Source: EW11 sp035765635 (GTDB taxonomy: Bacteria; Verrucomicrobiota; Verrucomicrobiia; Opitutales; Opitutaceae). Taken from it: 64,000 nt of DNA. Below are positions 44,433-55,700 of the stretch, in pieces (positions within the stretch are counted from its first letter, which is position 1; each line of letters opens with the position of its first letter). The notes below the pieces were generated by a model. It saw nothing but the letters and a program-made list of their open reading frames with translations. It was not told where the DNA came from and searched no databases. The stretch lies in NCBI GenBank assembly GCA_035765635.1, contig DASTWZ010000009.1, positions 62,001 to 126,000 of the forward strand, given 5' to 3'. A program made the translations under genes and the position numbers.

Positions 44433-47400
44433 TTACGGACGATTGACTCGTGCATCGAGAATGGCGTGGTTCGAGGAGACAGCGAGGCGGCGCCGGACGT
44501 TTTCGGCGAGTTCGCCGATGCCTGGGAAATGCAGCATGGAGTGGTGATCGCCTTCGACCTCGAAGTAATCAACCGGGCGATCCAGCAATGTTTCATAGTG
44601 GCGCCGCGGATCTCTTTTCGGCGCGATGCGGTAAAACGAATCGCGCGCCAGCGCCACGACGACGGCGCCGCTGTAGTTGCCGAGTTGATACCGGCTGTGC
44701 ATGTCCCGCGCCTGGTCGTAGGAATGGCTGATGCGCTGCCGCACGATCAAGGTGCGGCTGAAATTCCTGATCTTTTCGGCGAAGTAATCGACCTTCTGCC
44801 TGAGCGGCATGCGCAGGAATCGGCCAAAGTGATAGCGAAGCCGATCGCGCCCGAGAATTTCGCCGGAGAAAACATTGCTGACGATAGGATCGATCAGAAC
44901 GACTGTTTGGACCACTTCTCCGGAAGCCTGCATCTGACGCGCGGTCTCCCAGATCAGGAGGCAGCCAAAGCAATGTCCGGCCAAAACGTACGGGCCATGC
45001 GGCTGGGCCTTTTTGATCTCAGCGATGAAATCTTTCGCGACTTGCTCGACGCTCGGGAATTCGCCTTCGACGGGCGTCGCGTCCAAGCCGCGGGCCTGCA
45101 GTCCATAAACGGGCTGATCGTCGCCGAGCGCCTGCGCAAAATCCTGAAACACGATGGCGTCGCTTCCGCCTCCCGGAACGCAGAAAATCGGCGTGCGCGC
45201 CCCTGATTTCCTCAGGGGAAGAACAGTGCACGCGGGTGCGGTTGCGGAATCCCGAGTCAGCAATTGCGCGAGCGTTTCGATCGTCGGCGCCTGAAAGAGC
45301 GTCGAAAGCGGCAGGGACTTGCCGAATTCTTTTTCGATGTGCGCGAAGATTCGCGCCGCGAGGAGTGAACGCCCGCCGATTTCGAAGAAGTTTTCGGTGA
45401 CGCCGATTTCGGGGCGGCTCAAAACCTCCTGCCAAATGCGAGCCAGCTTGGCCTCGTTCGGATTTCGCGGGGAAATGTGAACCGAGGCGACGGCTGCGAC
45501 ACTGATCCCGAGCCGACGCTGCATCAGGGCGTTCTCCGCATCGAGACCGATCAGATAGCGGTTTGGCGGAAGGCGGGTGCTCAGCTCCATCAAAGCGATC
45601 GCCTTGTCGACTGACAGGCTCAGAAATCCGCGCGCCTTCATGGCATCCGAGGAAGTTCCCCGGCCCATGCCTGTTCCAGTCCAGAGAGACCAAAGCAGAT
45701 TGTAGCTGCGCCGACCCCTCGAACGAGCCTCGGCACAAACAGCATCCAGTGCCGTGTTCGCCGCGGCGTAGGCGCCCGTTCCGAGAGCGCCAAATTCGCC
45801 GAGGAGGGAAGAGAAATGCACCGTCGTGCACGAATCGAAGGCCTGCACCGCAGCCTCCAGGACGGCGCCAACCCGCGCCTTGGCCTGAAGCGAGAGAAGG
45901 AGCCCTTCAGCGGTTTCGGCGAGAAGTTCCTTCTCGTGATACTCCGCGGCGAGGTGGAGGGCGACTTCTGGAGTTCGCCCGAAAGCTTTTGTCGCCTCGA
46001 GAATCGCGCCTTCCACAAAACGGAGGTCCGCAAGATCGCCCGCGGCGTAGCGCAGGCGTTCGCCGGCTTGGTCGATGAAGTCCTTCGACTCGTCGGAAAG
46101 GTTGTCCACCTGCGTGCGTCCAAGACTCAGGATCCGGGCGTCGTATCGGGAAAACAAATACGGGATCAGTTGACGACCGATGCCGCCCAATCCGCCGGTG
46201 AGAACGATGAAGGAGCCGGGACGCGCAAACGAATGCTCTGCGGCCGTGAGGGCCGGGGCGTTTTCGAGAGTCGGCAAGTAGCGACTGCCGTCGCGAACCG
46301 CGACTTCGTTCGTCGCAGTTGCGGAAAGTTCCGCGATGATCGCCTGCGCGGAAGCGACGCCATTCGCATCGCCGAGATCGAGCAAGGTGGGTTCGACCCA
46401 GCCGAGTTCGTGCGGCAAGGTCGTCAGGATTCCGCAAAGGCTGCCATGTTCCGGGCGCACGATTTCGCCAGGCGTGACCGCGAGAATATTTCGCACGGTC
46501 GCGATCAGGCGAACAGGCGCTCGATCGTCGGGTGGATTCGGCCAGGCCTGCAGCAATCGCAGCAAAGCACAGGCGCCGCGCGACTGGGCCTCGAAAAGTG
46601 AGGCATGCCGTGATGAATCCGAAGCCTTTCCGACGGACGTTTCCCTTCGTGGCGCAGTTTGCACGTTAGGCCACGAAGATTCGCTCGTGGGCTCGCAGCT
46701 CCACCCGTGCACGACGTGGGTGATCGTGCGTTGTTTGCTCATCAGGTTGGCGAAGAGCGCCTGAAAATCGTCAAAACGGTTTGGATCGAGAACAAATTCC
46801 TCTCCGCTCTTCGCGAAAGCATCGCCGGTGCGCACCGCGATCACCGACGCACCGGCTCGATGGAGTTCACTCCGCAGATCACTCAATTGGCCTTCGTCGG
46901 CGAGAACGAGAGCGCATGCACCGGTCGGCAAAGGGCGAGCGTCAAGGGGAGCAGCGCGCCACGTTTTTTGATGAATCGGGTGGCCGTTTCCGGCGTTGCT
47001 GGTTCCGACAGCACATGATGCCAGCTGACCGTTTTCGAATCGCTCGCGAAGGATGCTTCTCTGGATTTTGCCGATGGCCGTCTTTGGAACGTCATCTTTG
47101 TTCAACGGCACGATATAATCCGGAGAGACGCCGCCTTTTTTGGCCACTTGCGCGCGCAACATTTCCACGAGCGCCGGCACGTTCGACTCCGGCCTGGGAC
47201 AGAAGAAAAGCGCGAGCTTGTCCGTGTTTTCATTGGGCTTGCGCACCGCGCAGGCCGCCGTGAACGAAACTTCGAGCCCGGGAACTTCCTCCGCGATCGC
47301 TTCGATTTCGTGGCTGTAGAAGTTCACGCCATTGATGATAATGACGTCTTTTTCGCGGCCCGTGATCGTGAGATTTCCGTTTCGGATGATGCCGAGATCT

Positions 47401-48701
47401 CCGGTGATGAACCAGCCGTCACGGGTGAACGCCGCTTTGTTGGCCTCGGGGTTGTCGTGATAGCCCTCGGTGATGCTCACGCCTTTGATTTGAAGACGTC
47501 CGATTTTCCCTTCCGGCTGCGGGTGGTCGGACGAATCGACAATTCGCAGGGCGACGCCGGCGATCGGTTTTCCGACGTTGACGAAAAGATCGTCGTCCGA
47601 AGTCGAGGCGAGTGTGAATGCGTGGTTGTAGGTGACCCCCGAAGAGGTCTCGGACATTCCCCAAGCCGGCCGCATCGCTGTCGGTGGGAGACCATGCGGG
47701 AGGAGCAGTTCGATGAAACGTCGGGCGGTTTTGGAAACGATGGCTTCTCCGCCGTTCAGAATGAAACGCATCGAACTCAGATCGCGGCGCGCCGCGCCGA
47801 TCTGTTCGGCGACTTCGTTGACGAGACCGAAGGCAAAGTTAGGAGCCCAAGTGATGGTTGCGCGGAAGCGTTCGATCCAGTCCAGCCATCGCAATGGCTG
47901 CTGAAGCACGGCCTCGGTTGGGGCATGGAACTGGTTGCAGCCTGCGACCACATCGCGCAGATGGAACATCACAAGTCCGCCGACGTGATCCAGCGGCATC
48001 CAGTTGATGGATACATCCCGGTCATCGAATTGACAGGACGCGGCCACACTGGCGGCCCACGCGAGCAAACTCCGATGGGTCTGGCGCACGGCTTTGGGTT
48101 TCCCGGTGCTTCCGGAGGTCAACAGAAGCAGTGCCACATCGTCCGAATCCGGCCTCACGGCTGGATTCGCTCCGCCTTTGCGCAAAGCTCCGGCCGAAAG
48201 CACCTGCATGCCGTCCAGCTTTTCGCGGAGAGCAAAGGCCTGCACTCTCGCGGCGAGCGTGTCGGAAGCGACGATGCGGGGATGGCCCAGCATTTCCCAG
48301 ACGTTCCGAAGCTTGGCTAAAACGCTGTGCGCCTGTTCGTAGGTGGGCGAGATCGACACCGGAACGGGTACCAAGCCGCTCAGTTGGCAGGCCCAAAAAG
48401 CGGTGATGAAATCGCGATTCGCTTCGAGCTGGAAAATCACTGTCTCGCCTGGCTGCGCACCCGTGGCGGCGAGTCCGGCGGCAACCCGCATCGCCTCCTC
48501 GAGCAGTTGCGGATAGGTCTGGCGTTCAACCTGGCCGCGCGCATCGAGATAGCTGACGCCATTTTCCGGAAAGAGTTTGGCGGCGCGTTCCAGCGCTTGA
48601 GCGAGATGCGCGGGGTGATCTTCGGACAGCATCAATGCCGGGCCCTGGCTGAGGGCAGTAAGGGGTGTCGGAATTTCAGCAGCGGATACGGGCAGGCTCA
48701 T
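44433..48701 (-). CDS. Adenylation-ketoreductase-carrier-thioesterase synthetase 1
   Basis: 1422 residues from ATG 48701, which overlaps the stop of the next synthetase. The adenylation domain (1-590) has LLLLTSGSTGKPKAV, WMPLDHVGGLVMFHLRD, RPAWGMSETSSG, TGDLGIIRNG, GREKDVIIINGVNF and the end motif KTAIGKIQR. A full ketoreductase follows, with the NADP motif LTGGLGGIGRQL (about 831), Ser in HFSSLLG and Tyr978 in GAYAAANTALD. The carrier protein has the phosphopantetheine Ser1112 in FFEIGGRSLLAA. The thioesterase has Cys1244 in AGHCFGC where Ser is usual, Asp in LIDPIVS and His in GDHHSML. No condensation or ketosynthase domain is present. It probably activates an acyl or keto acid, reduces it on the carrier and transfers or releases it. 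Confidence 0.87.
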   Translation of the reverse strand: MSLPVSAAEIPTPLTALSQGPALMLSEDHPAHLAQALERAAKLFPENGVSYLDARGQVERQTYPQLLEEAMRVAAGLAATGAQPGETVIFQLEANRDFITAFWACQLSGLVPVPVSISPTYEQAHSVLAKLRNVWEMLGHPRIVASDTLAARVQAFALREKLDGMQVLSAGALRKGGANPAVRPDSDDVALLLLTSGSTGKPKAVRQTHRSLLAWAASVAASCQFDDRDVSINWMPLDHVGGLVMFHLRDVVAGCNQFHAPTEAVLQQPLRWLDWIERFRATITWAPNFAFGLVNEVAEQIGAARRDLSSMRFILNGGEAIVSKTARRFIELLLPHGLPPTAMRPAWGMSETSSGVTYNHAFTLASTSDDDLFVNVGKPIAGVALRIVDSSDHPQPEGKIGRLQIKGVSITEGYHDNPEANKAAFTRDGWFITGDLGIIRNGNLTITGREKDVIIINGVNFYSHEIEAIAEEVPGLEVSFTAACAVRKPNENTDKLALFFCPRPESNVPALVEMLRAQVAKKGGVSPDYIVPLNKDDVPKTAIGKIQRSILRERFENGQLASCAVGTSNAGNGHPIHQKTWRAAPLDARPLPTGACALVLADEGQLSDLRSELHRAGASVIAVRTGDAFAKSGEEFVLDPNRFDDFQALFANLMSKQRTITHVVHGWSCEPTSESSWPNVQTAPRRETSVGKASDSSRHASLFEAQSRGACALLRLLQAWPNPPDDRAPVRLIATVRNILAVTPGEIVRPEHGSLCGILTTLPHELGWVEPTLLDLGDANGVASAQAIIAELSATATNEVAVRDGSRYLPTLENAPALTAAEHSFARPGSFIVLTGGLGGIGRQLIPYLFSRYDARILSLGRTQVDNLSDESKDFIDQAGERLRYAAGDLADLRFVEGAILEATKAFGRTPEVALHLAAEYHEKELLAETAEGLLLSLQAKARVGAVLEAAVQAFDSCTTVHFSSLLGEFGALGTGAYAAANTALDAVCAEARSRGRRSYNLLWSLWTGTGMGRGTSSDAMKARGFLSLSVDKAIALMELSTRLPPNRYLIGLDAENALMQRRLGISVAAVASVHISPRNPNEAKLARIWQEVLSRPEIGVTENFFEIGGRSLLAARIFAHIEKEFGKSLPLSTLFQAPTIETLAQLLTRDSATAPACTVLPLRKSGARTPIFCVPGGGSDAIVFQDFAQALGDDQPVYGLQARGLDATPVEGEFPSVEQVAKDFIAEIKKAQPHGPYVLAGHCFGCLLIWETARQMQASGEVVQTVVLIDPIVSNVFSGEILGRDRLRYHFGRFLRMPLRQKVDYFAEKIRNFSRTLIVRQRISHSYDQARDMHSRYQLGNYSGAVVVALARDSFYRIAPKRDPRRHYETLLDRPVDYFEVEGDHHSMLHFPGIGELAENVRRRLAVSSNHAILDARVNRP

Positions 48702-51700
48702 GAAAGAATTCGGGGGAGTTCGGTTTTGATGCGCTCTGCCGGGTAGCAAACGAAGCCGGAGGGCGACAGCCCGCGCCAGGGCTCCGCATTTTCCGCTGCG
48801 CCAAAAACGTGAACGGGTGCGGACGTCGCCGCCAATGTCGCGTCGCCATAGCGGCATCCCGCGGCGATCAGCGCCTTGGGCAAGGTCGTCTTCACGCGGC
48901 GCAGAAGGCGTTCGTAGAATCGCGGGCATCGAACCTCGCGCGGAAGAAAACGCAGAGTGCCATCGGCTTGGTTGAATTGAAAAAATTCGGCGGGCGGCGG
49001 ATCGATGAGAAAGATTGTCTCCAACTCTGTTTTGAGCAGGCGCGCAATTTCCCAGGCGATGATGCAGCCGAAGCCGTGGCCACTGATGCGATAGGGACCA
49101 CGGGATTGCGTGGAGCGGATCTGTTTCACCAGTTCGATCGCGGTGCTTTCGATCGCCCGGACGGGGACAGCGGCCTCACCGGGCACGTCCACTTTCAAGG
49201 AATAGACCGGCTGATCTTTGCCGAGGGGGCGCACCAGGTCGCGGTACATCAGGTTGTTGCTCTCTCGACCTGGAATGCCGAAGAGCGGGCGTCGCGAGCC
49301 CTTGGCCTGAAGAGGAATGATCCGGCTCGAGGAAACATTGAGCAGCGGGGCGCGAGTCTTGCCTTTGATCAACGTCGCCAGCTGCTCGATCGTGGAAAAC
49401 GTGAACAGTGTGGCCAGCGGCAGGCTCTTGCCAAATTCCTGATTGATGCGGGCAAAAAGGCGCGCGGCCAGAAGGGAGCGTCCTCCCAATTCGAAGAAGC
49501 TGTCCTGCACTCCGATTTGCGGGACTTTCAGAAGCTGGCTCCAAATCTCGACGAGCTTGCTCTCCACGGCATCGCGCGGTGCGACAAAAGTCTTTCCCGC
49601 TTTCGCCGAGGCTGATTCGGCGGTTAGTCCAAGAAAGGGCGCGAGCTGACGATTGGCAGCATCAAGACCGACCAGAATCACCGGATCACTACTGCTCAGC
49701 GCAAACTTCAACGACTCCCAGCCCTGGGCGGGCGATATCTCCTGAAACCCTTTCGCCCGCAGCGCCACATTGTCTTTCAGCCCGTGGCTCATGCCCAGAT
49801 CGCTCCACGAACTCCAGAGGATGCAATGCGTGTTCGCCGCGCCGGTGCGCGAACGCTCACGCGCGAGGTTTTCCAGGTAGTGATTCGCAGCCGCGTAAGC
49901 GCCGGTATTGAAACCGCCAAAGTAACCGAGCAGGGACGAAAAAAGGACCATCAACGTCTCCGGTTTGTCCCGCAGAAATTGGGACAGAACGGCTGCGCCT
50001 CTTGCCTTCGCCTCGAGGGCTCCGGCGAGGCCGCCGGGCGTCTCTTCAGCCAATGCGCGCTCGTGATACTCTCCCGCGAGGTGGATCACGCCGTCGGGAA
50101 ACCGGCCGAAGCACTCCTGCGTGCTTTGCCACAATCGCGGCCATGCAGACGAATCGGCCAGGTCGAGGCGCTCGTAATTGACGGAACCGATTTCCCGCAG
50201 GCGTTGCAAAATCTGCGCGCGCTCCGGCCTGAGTTCATCCTCCGAAACGCGCCCCGTGATGACGAGTCCGGCGCCGAACTCGCGGAGCAGTTTCTCCGAG
50301 AGAACCGCTCCGATGCCCCCGAGTCCTCCGGTGATGACGTAGAGCCCGCCGCTCTTGAATTTGGATCTCTTCGCGGACTCCGCTTGCTCCGCCACGGCTG
50401 CAAGCCCAGCCACCCAGCGTCCGCTCGGGCGCAGAGCGACTTCCATCGCGGTTTCTTTTGCGGTGGCTTCGGCGATGAGAGCCGTGACGATTTCGGGTCT
50501 AGCCACCGCTGGAATATCGACGTGGCTCACCTTGAGTCCGGGAAGCTCATGCGGGAGTGTCGCGGTTAGTCCGAGAACGATGCCCAGACTGGGATAAACA
50601 GCCTCCGAGGATTGGACGGACTGGCTGAAAGAAGAAACCACGAGCAGCCGCGAATCCGTGTCGCTCGTTGCCCACCGCGAAAACGCGCCGGCGAAGTGGA
50701 GCAGGCTGTTCGCGCCACTGCGCATTTTTCCGTCGGACTCCGTTTCCTCCTCGGCGCCTGGAGCATTTTCGACGTGACTCCAGAGGTGAACGAAAACGCA
50801 GCGTGCCTTCGTGCCATTGAGCGTCTCGAGCAGTTTGTCGTAGTCGCCAGCCAAAGCCGGATTGATGACGAAAGCGCGCGGAGCAATCGGTTCGAACGAC
50901 GGACCGGCATCGACGGTGACGATCGGCGCGCGGCGCTCCGCGATACGACTGACGATCTGTTCACTCAATGCGGACGAATCCCGAAAGATGACCCAAAGGG
51001 TTTCGCCGGCCTCCAACGTCTCGTCTTTTTCCACCGGCTTCGCCCGCCAGTCGCGGCGGAAGAACCACGAGGGCAAGGTCGTCGCGGCCAATTCGTTTTC
51101 GAAGACGCCCGCCTCGAATTGCTTTCTCAATTGCGCCCGCTGGATCTTGCCGATCGCCGTCTTCGGAATTTTTTCCTTAGGCAGCGCAATCAGGTGATCG
51201 ATCGAGACACCTTGTTCGCGGAGCACGGCTGCGCGAATTTCCTGGCACAAGTCCCTCGGGGATATTCCAGCGTTCTCAGCCGGACTGAAGAACACCGCGA
51301 GTTCGTCGGTATCGTTGCCCGGCCGCCGCACGGCCGACGCAGCGGTGAAGGAGATTTCGAGGCCGTTTACCTGCTCCGCCACCGCCTCGATTTCATGGCT
51401 ATGAAAGTTGACGCCGTTGATGATGATGACGTCTTTTTCGCGGCCGACGATGGTGAGTTCGCCATCGCGAACGATGCCGAGATCGCCGGTCTTGAACCAG
51501 CCATCCGCAGTGAACGCGTCCGCATTCGCCTTTGGGTTCTTGAAATAGCCGGAAGTCACGACGGCGCCACGCACCTGCAGGCTGCCCGTCACGCCCTCCG
51601 CCACAATTTCCCCTGAAGGATCGACGATTCTGATCGAGAGGCCGGGAATGGGACCGCCGACACTGACGAAAGTGTCGGAATCGGAGACCGTATCCAAACG

Positions 51701-52798
51701 GAAACGGGTGAAGTAGGTTGTTCCCGAGGATGTTTCCGACATGCCCCAAGCCGGACGCATCGCGGTCTCGGGCAATTTGAAGGCGGCCATCAACTGGAGA
51801 AAACGCCTCGCGGTGCGACTCACCACCGCCTCTCCGCCGTTGATGGCTTGGCGCAAACAGGAGAGATCCCACGTTTCGCCGGCAAACGTGTCAGCGAGAT
51901 CGTTGATCAGGGCGAAGGCGAAGTTGGGCGCCCACGTGCTTGTGGCTCGATACCGGTGCATCCATTCGAGCCAGTTGCGAGGATTCTGGAGGATGGACTC
52001 CGGCGTGACGTGGACTTGGTCCGCCGCGATGAAAACGTCGCGCAGGTGAAACATCACGAGCGCACCCACGTGATCCAGCGGCATCCAGTTGAAGGAAATG
52101 TCGTCCGCTGTGAACTCGTTCGCTTGCGCGTTGCCTGCCGCGTGTTGGACCAAGTTCGCGTCGGACAGCGCCACGGCTTTCGGCATTCCCGTGCTGCCTG
52201 AAGTGAGCAGCAAGACGGCGGTCGCGCGCGGGTCTCGGTTTTGGCGTGCGGCGCCAGGGTTTCCATTTCGCAGCGCTTCGACCGATTGAATGGTCCAATC
52301 CGCAAATTTGTTTTGTCGGCCTAGCGCGCGCAGCCCTTCGACGCGGTCCGCGGAGGTGAGGATCATTGGCCTTCCGAGCACGTCCCAAGCGTTCTGAAGC
52401 TTGGTCACGGCGGCATGCTGATGATCGTAGGACGGCGGCAGCGAGGTCGGCACCGCCACGAATCCGCCGACGAAGCAGGCCCAGAGTGCGGAAAAATATT
52501 CTGCACTTCGCTCCAGTTGAAAAATGACTAGGTCGCCTTCCTTGACGCCCATATCACGCAGCCGAGTCGCAATGACCTCCGCCTCGCTGAGCAGAGCTCG
52601 GTAGCTTTGGCGTTTTTCCGTGCCATCCGCGGAAAGGTGGATGAGCCCGCGGCTTCCATTTTGCGCCGCGCGCACGAGGAGATCGACGAGCAAAGTGTCG
52701 GGGGCGGGCGGGTTCGACAGAGCCGGGCCGTCGATCAGGGCGAGGGATTGTCCCGCAGCGCTGATCGGTTGGTGATCTGAAGCCAGGGGCGCGCTCAT
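48698..52798 (-). CDS. Adenylation-ketoreductase-carrier-thioesterase synthetase 2 (degenerate thioesterase)
   Basis: 1366 residues from ATG 52798, overlapping both neighbours by ATGA. Same domain order as its neighbours. Adenylation motifs are VLLLTSGSTGMPKAV, RPAWGMSETSSGT, GREKDVIIINGVNF and KTAIGKIQR. The ketoreductase has ITGGLGGIGAVL, LFSSLLGYFGG and the Tyr in GAYAAANHYLEN. The carrier Ser is 1108 in LGGRSLLAARLF. The thioesterase differs: the nucleophile elbow reads GHGFG with Gly1242, and the C-terminus (about 1330-1366) lacks the GDHxxML His motif present in the other two, while the Asp in LIDPPPA remains. Hydrolase activity is therefore unlikely. The domain may be structural, a docking unit, or served by a neighbour's thioesterase in trans. 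Confidence 0.87.
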   Translation of the reverse strand: MSAPLASDHQPISAAGQSLALIDGPALSNPPAPDTLLVDLLVRAAQNGSRGLIHLSADGTEKRQSYRALLSEAEVIATRLRDMGVKEGDLVIFQLERSAEYFSALWACFVGGFVAVPTSLPPSYDHQHAAVTKLQNAWDVLGRPMILTSADRVEGLRALGRQNKFADWTIQSVEALRNGNPGAARQNRDPRATAVLLLTSGSTGMPKAVALSDANLVQHAAGNAQANEFTADDISFNWMPLDHVGALVMFHLRDVFIAADQVHVTPESILQNPRNWLEWMHRYRATSTWAPNFAFALINDLADTFAGETWDLSCLRQAINGGEAVVSRTARRFLQLMAAFKLPETAMRPAWGMSETSSGTTYFTRFRLDTVSDSDTFVSVGGPIPGLSIRIVDPSGEIVAEGVTGSLQVRGAVVTSGYFKNPKANADAFTADGWFKTGDLGIVRDGELTIVGREKDVIIINGVNFHSHEIEAVAEQVNGLEISFTAASAVRRPGNDTDELAVFFSPAENAGISPRDLCQEIRAAVLREQGVSIDHLIALPKEKIPKTAIGKIQRAQLRKQFEAGVFENELAATTLPSWFFRRDWRAKPVEKDETLEAGETLWVIFRDSSALSEQIVSRIAERRAPIVTVDAGPSFEPIAPRAFVINPALAGDYDKLLETLNGTKARCVFVHLWSHVENAPGAEEETESDGKMRSGANSLLHFAGAFSRWATSDTDSRLLVVSSFSQSVQSSEAVYPSLGIVLGLTATLPHELPGLKVSHVDIPAVARPEIVTALIAEATAKETAMEVALRPSGRWVAGLAAVAEQAESAKRSKFKSGGLYVITGGLGGIGAVLSEKLLREFGAGLVITGRVSEDELRPERAQILQRLREIGSVNYERLDLADSSAWPRLWQSTQECFGRFPDGVIHLAGEYHERALAEETPGGLAGALEAKARGAAVLSQFLRDKPETLMVLFSSLLGYFGGFNTGAYAAANHYLENLARERSRTGAANTHCILWSSWSDLGMSHGLKDNVALRAKGFQEISPAQGWESLKFALSSSDPVILVGLDAANRQLAPFLGLTAESASAKAGKTFVAPRDAVESKLVEIWSQLLKVPQIGVQDSFFELGGRSLLAARLFARINQEFGKSLPLATLFTFSTIEQLATLIKGKTRAPLLNVSSSRIIPLQAKGSRRPLFGIPGRESNNLMYRDLVRPLGKDQPVYSLKVDVPGEAAVPVRAIESTAIELVKQIRSTQSRGPYRISGHGFGCIIAWEIARLLKTELETIFLIDPPPAEFFQFNQADGTLRFLPREVRCPRFYERLLRRVKTTLPKALIAAGCRYGDATLAATSAPVHVFGAAENAEPWRGLSPSGFVCYPAERIKTELPRILS

Positions 52799-55700
52799 TC
52801 GCTCCCCCTTGCGGAGCCCTCGGTGAGGCAGGTGTTGAGGTGCACGGCGAGATCGCGCACGTACGGCTTCTGCAGCATCGAGGCGTGATCGCCTGCCACC
52901 AGACGCACATCGGCGCCTCCCTCGGCCTTCGCTTTCCAGAACAGTCGCGGATCACGCGCCGGACGAGATGTGAAAAACGAATCCCGCGCCATCAACAACG
53001 TCAGGCTGCCGGCGTACGGTCTGACTTTGTAGCGACGATGCAGTTCTCCAATGCGCGCAAACGACTCGTGCAGGCGCCGGCGCGACTCCTTGGCTTCGCG
53101 ATAGCCGACGAGCCGGGACCACACGTAATGGAATTTCGAATACACAGAACGGCCGCGCATCTGAGCCCAGTGGTGAGCCAGCTTTTCCGCCCGCGTGATG
53201 CGCATTTCGGTCGGAAGCGTGGCGCCCACGACCGAGTCGATCAGTCCGAGAAAGCCGACCTTCTCTCCCTGTGAGCGAAGAATCTGCGCCACTTCATAAA
53301 CGAGAAGTCCGCCAAAGCAGTGGCCCGCGAGATGGTAAGGCCCGTGCGGCTGGATTTTTTTGATTTGCGTGAGGAACGCCTGCGCGATGCCGCTGATTTC
53401 TACGAGTTCGGTATCCATGCCGGTGGCGTCGAGTCCGGCGGCCTGCAGCGCGTAGAACGGGCGTTCCGAGCCCAGTTCGGCCGCCAAGTCGCGAAAGACA
53501 ATCGCGTCGCTGGCTCCGCCCGGGACACAGAAGAGCGGCGGAAGCGATCCATTCGGCTGCAGCACATCGATTCTACAGATGGAATCGGCGGGCTGGCCGG
53601 CGGCTTCGAGTTGGGCCGCGAGCGCGGCGATCGTGGGCGCCTTGAAGAGCGTGGCGAGAGGCAGCGCTTTGCCCCACTGCTTTTCCATGCGCGCGAAGAT
53701 GCGGGCCGCGTGCAGCGATTTGCCCCCAATCTCGAAAAAATTATCGGTCACGCCGACGTCGGCGCGCTTCAATACTTCAGCCCAGATGCGCGCCAGCTGT
53801 CTTTCGGTTTCGCTGCGTGGGGCGATGCGCGCGCCGACGGTTTCGCTCGAGGCGATTCCGCCGGACTCCTGGCGGATGCGCAGATGCGCGTGGTCCAAAC
53901 CAATCAGCACATGCGCATCGGCGCCGCGCAGCGTGGACAGCAGCGATTGCAGACCAGACTCCAGATCGATCTCCAGATAGCCCTTGGCGCGCGTGGCATC
54001 GGCATTGCCCAAGCCGCGATTCATGCCCCGATCGGCCCACGTCGACCAGCCAAGTGAAAAGCTATTCTTGCGTCCGCGACGGCGCAGTTCGTGAACGAAT
54101 CCGTCCAATGCGCTGTTGGCCGCGGCGTATCCGGAATGCAAATACCCGCCAAAGTAACCGAGCACGGACGAGAAGGCCACGAACAGCGCGTCCGGATTTC
54201 CGTCGAGATGCCGCGCCAGGTTTTCAGCGCCTGCCAGCTTGGGCGAGAACGCCGACAGCAGGGAAGCCTGCCCCTCATCATGAAGCGCACCGGGGCGATA
54301 AACACCGGCCAGGTGGAAAACACCGTCGAGCTCAGCCTTGGCGGTGGTCGTCGCGGCGCGAATCGCGTTGTCGACAGCCGCAGCATCACCGACATCCACC
54401 GAGGCATACTCGACCCCGCGCGCGATGTCTTGCAGCTCGGCGACGAAGGCCTGTTGTTCTGGCCGCAAGCGCGCCCACGCGGTGCGCCCGAGCACGAGAA
54501 CCCGCGCCTGCTGTTCTCCGCAGAGATAACGGACAAGCTCACAGCCGATGCCGCCCAGGCCGCCCGTGACGCAATAGAAGCCTCCTTTTTTCAGGGGAAG
54601 AGGAGAACTGCCACCGGCGTCCGACACCGATTCCAGGCGAACGACGAGGCGTTCGCCGCCGCGGAAAGCCACTTCGCGAGCGCGACAAGGCTGGGCCAGC
54701 TCGAGTGCGATTGATCTCAACTGCGCATTCAGGTCCGCGTTGGGCAGATCGACGATCGAGGCGGAGAGCCACGGCATCTCCTCGGGAAGGCTTCGCAGGA
54801 AACCTGTCAGCGCGGCTCGCTCAGCTTGAATCACGTCGCTCTGCCGCACGGCTTGCGAGCGAGTCGTGAAAACGCGCAGCGAGCACTTGGTTCCCGTTTG
54901 CTCATGCTCACCGAGGGCCTGAGCAAAATACAAGATCGAGGAAAGTTCGGCCAGTGGTCCGCCAATCCCAGATTCAGCGAGGCTCGCTTCGGACGCTGTC
55001 CAGAAGAGGGCGATGTTTTCCGGATAACCGTCCCGCGCGATCAGCTCCGCAACCAGTCTCTTGTAGTCCCGCGCCGTGTTCAGCTCGGCCGTGTGACTGA
55101 AGGTTGCGCCAATCGCGAAACTCGACCCGTGACTGACGATGTGACTGCGACGTCCCGGCTGCAGCGACGCGAGTTTCACGGCCGCGTCCGACTGATCGCG
55201 GTTCACCAGGATCCACTGAACGGAATTCGAAGTCGCGGGAGAAGCGTCGATGGGTTCGAGCGTCCAACTGCGGCGCCAGAACCACGAGGGCTGGGAAGGG
55301 ATCGTGATTTCCGATTTGAGCAGACCGTTCTCGAACGCCTGTCGCAATTGGCTTCTCTGGATCTTGCCAATGGCGGTCTTGGGAATCTGCGTTTTCTCCA
55401 GCGCAAGAATCGTGTCGGGATTTGCGCCGATGTGACTGATCACCGCTTGCCGAATTGCTCGCTCCAACGCGGGCAGGTCGCCGCGGTGACTGGGATGCGG
55501 GCAATAGAAGATCGCCAGTTGGTCGGTGTCCCGCGCGGGAAGGCGGACGCCGCAGACCGCGGTGAAGGAGGTCTCGACGCCGTCCACGCCTTCAACGACC
55601 GCCTCGATTTCGTGGCTGTGATAGTTTGCGCCGTTGATGATGATGACGTCTTTCTCGCGCCCCGTCAGCGTGAGACGTCCATCGCGCAGCACGCCGAGAT

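Noticed and set aside
47148..48320. Plus-strand frame of 390 codons opposite synthetase 1
   Set aside because: Shadow of the adenylation domain; no domain and no start context.
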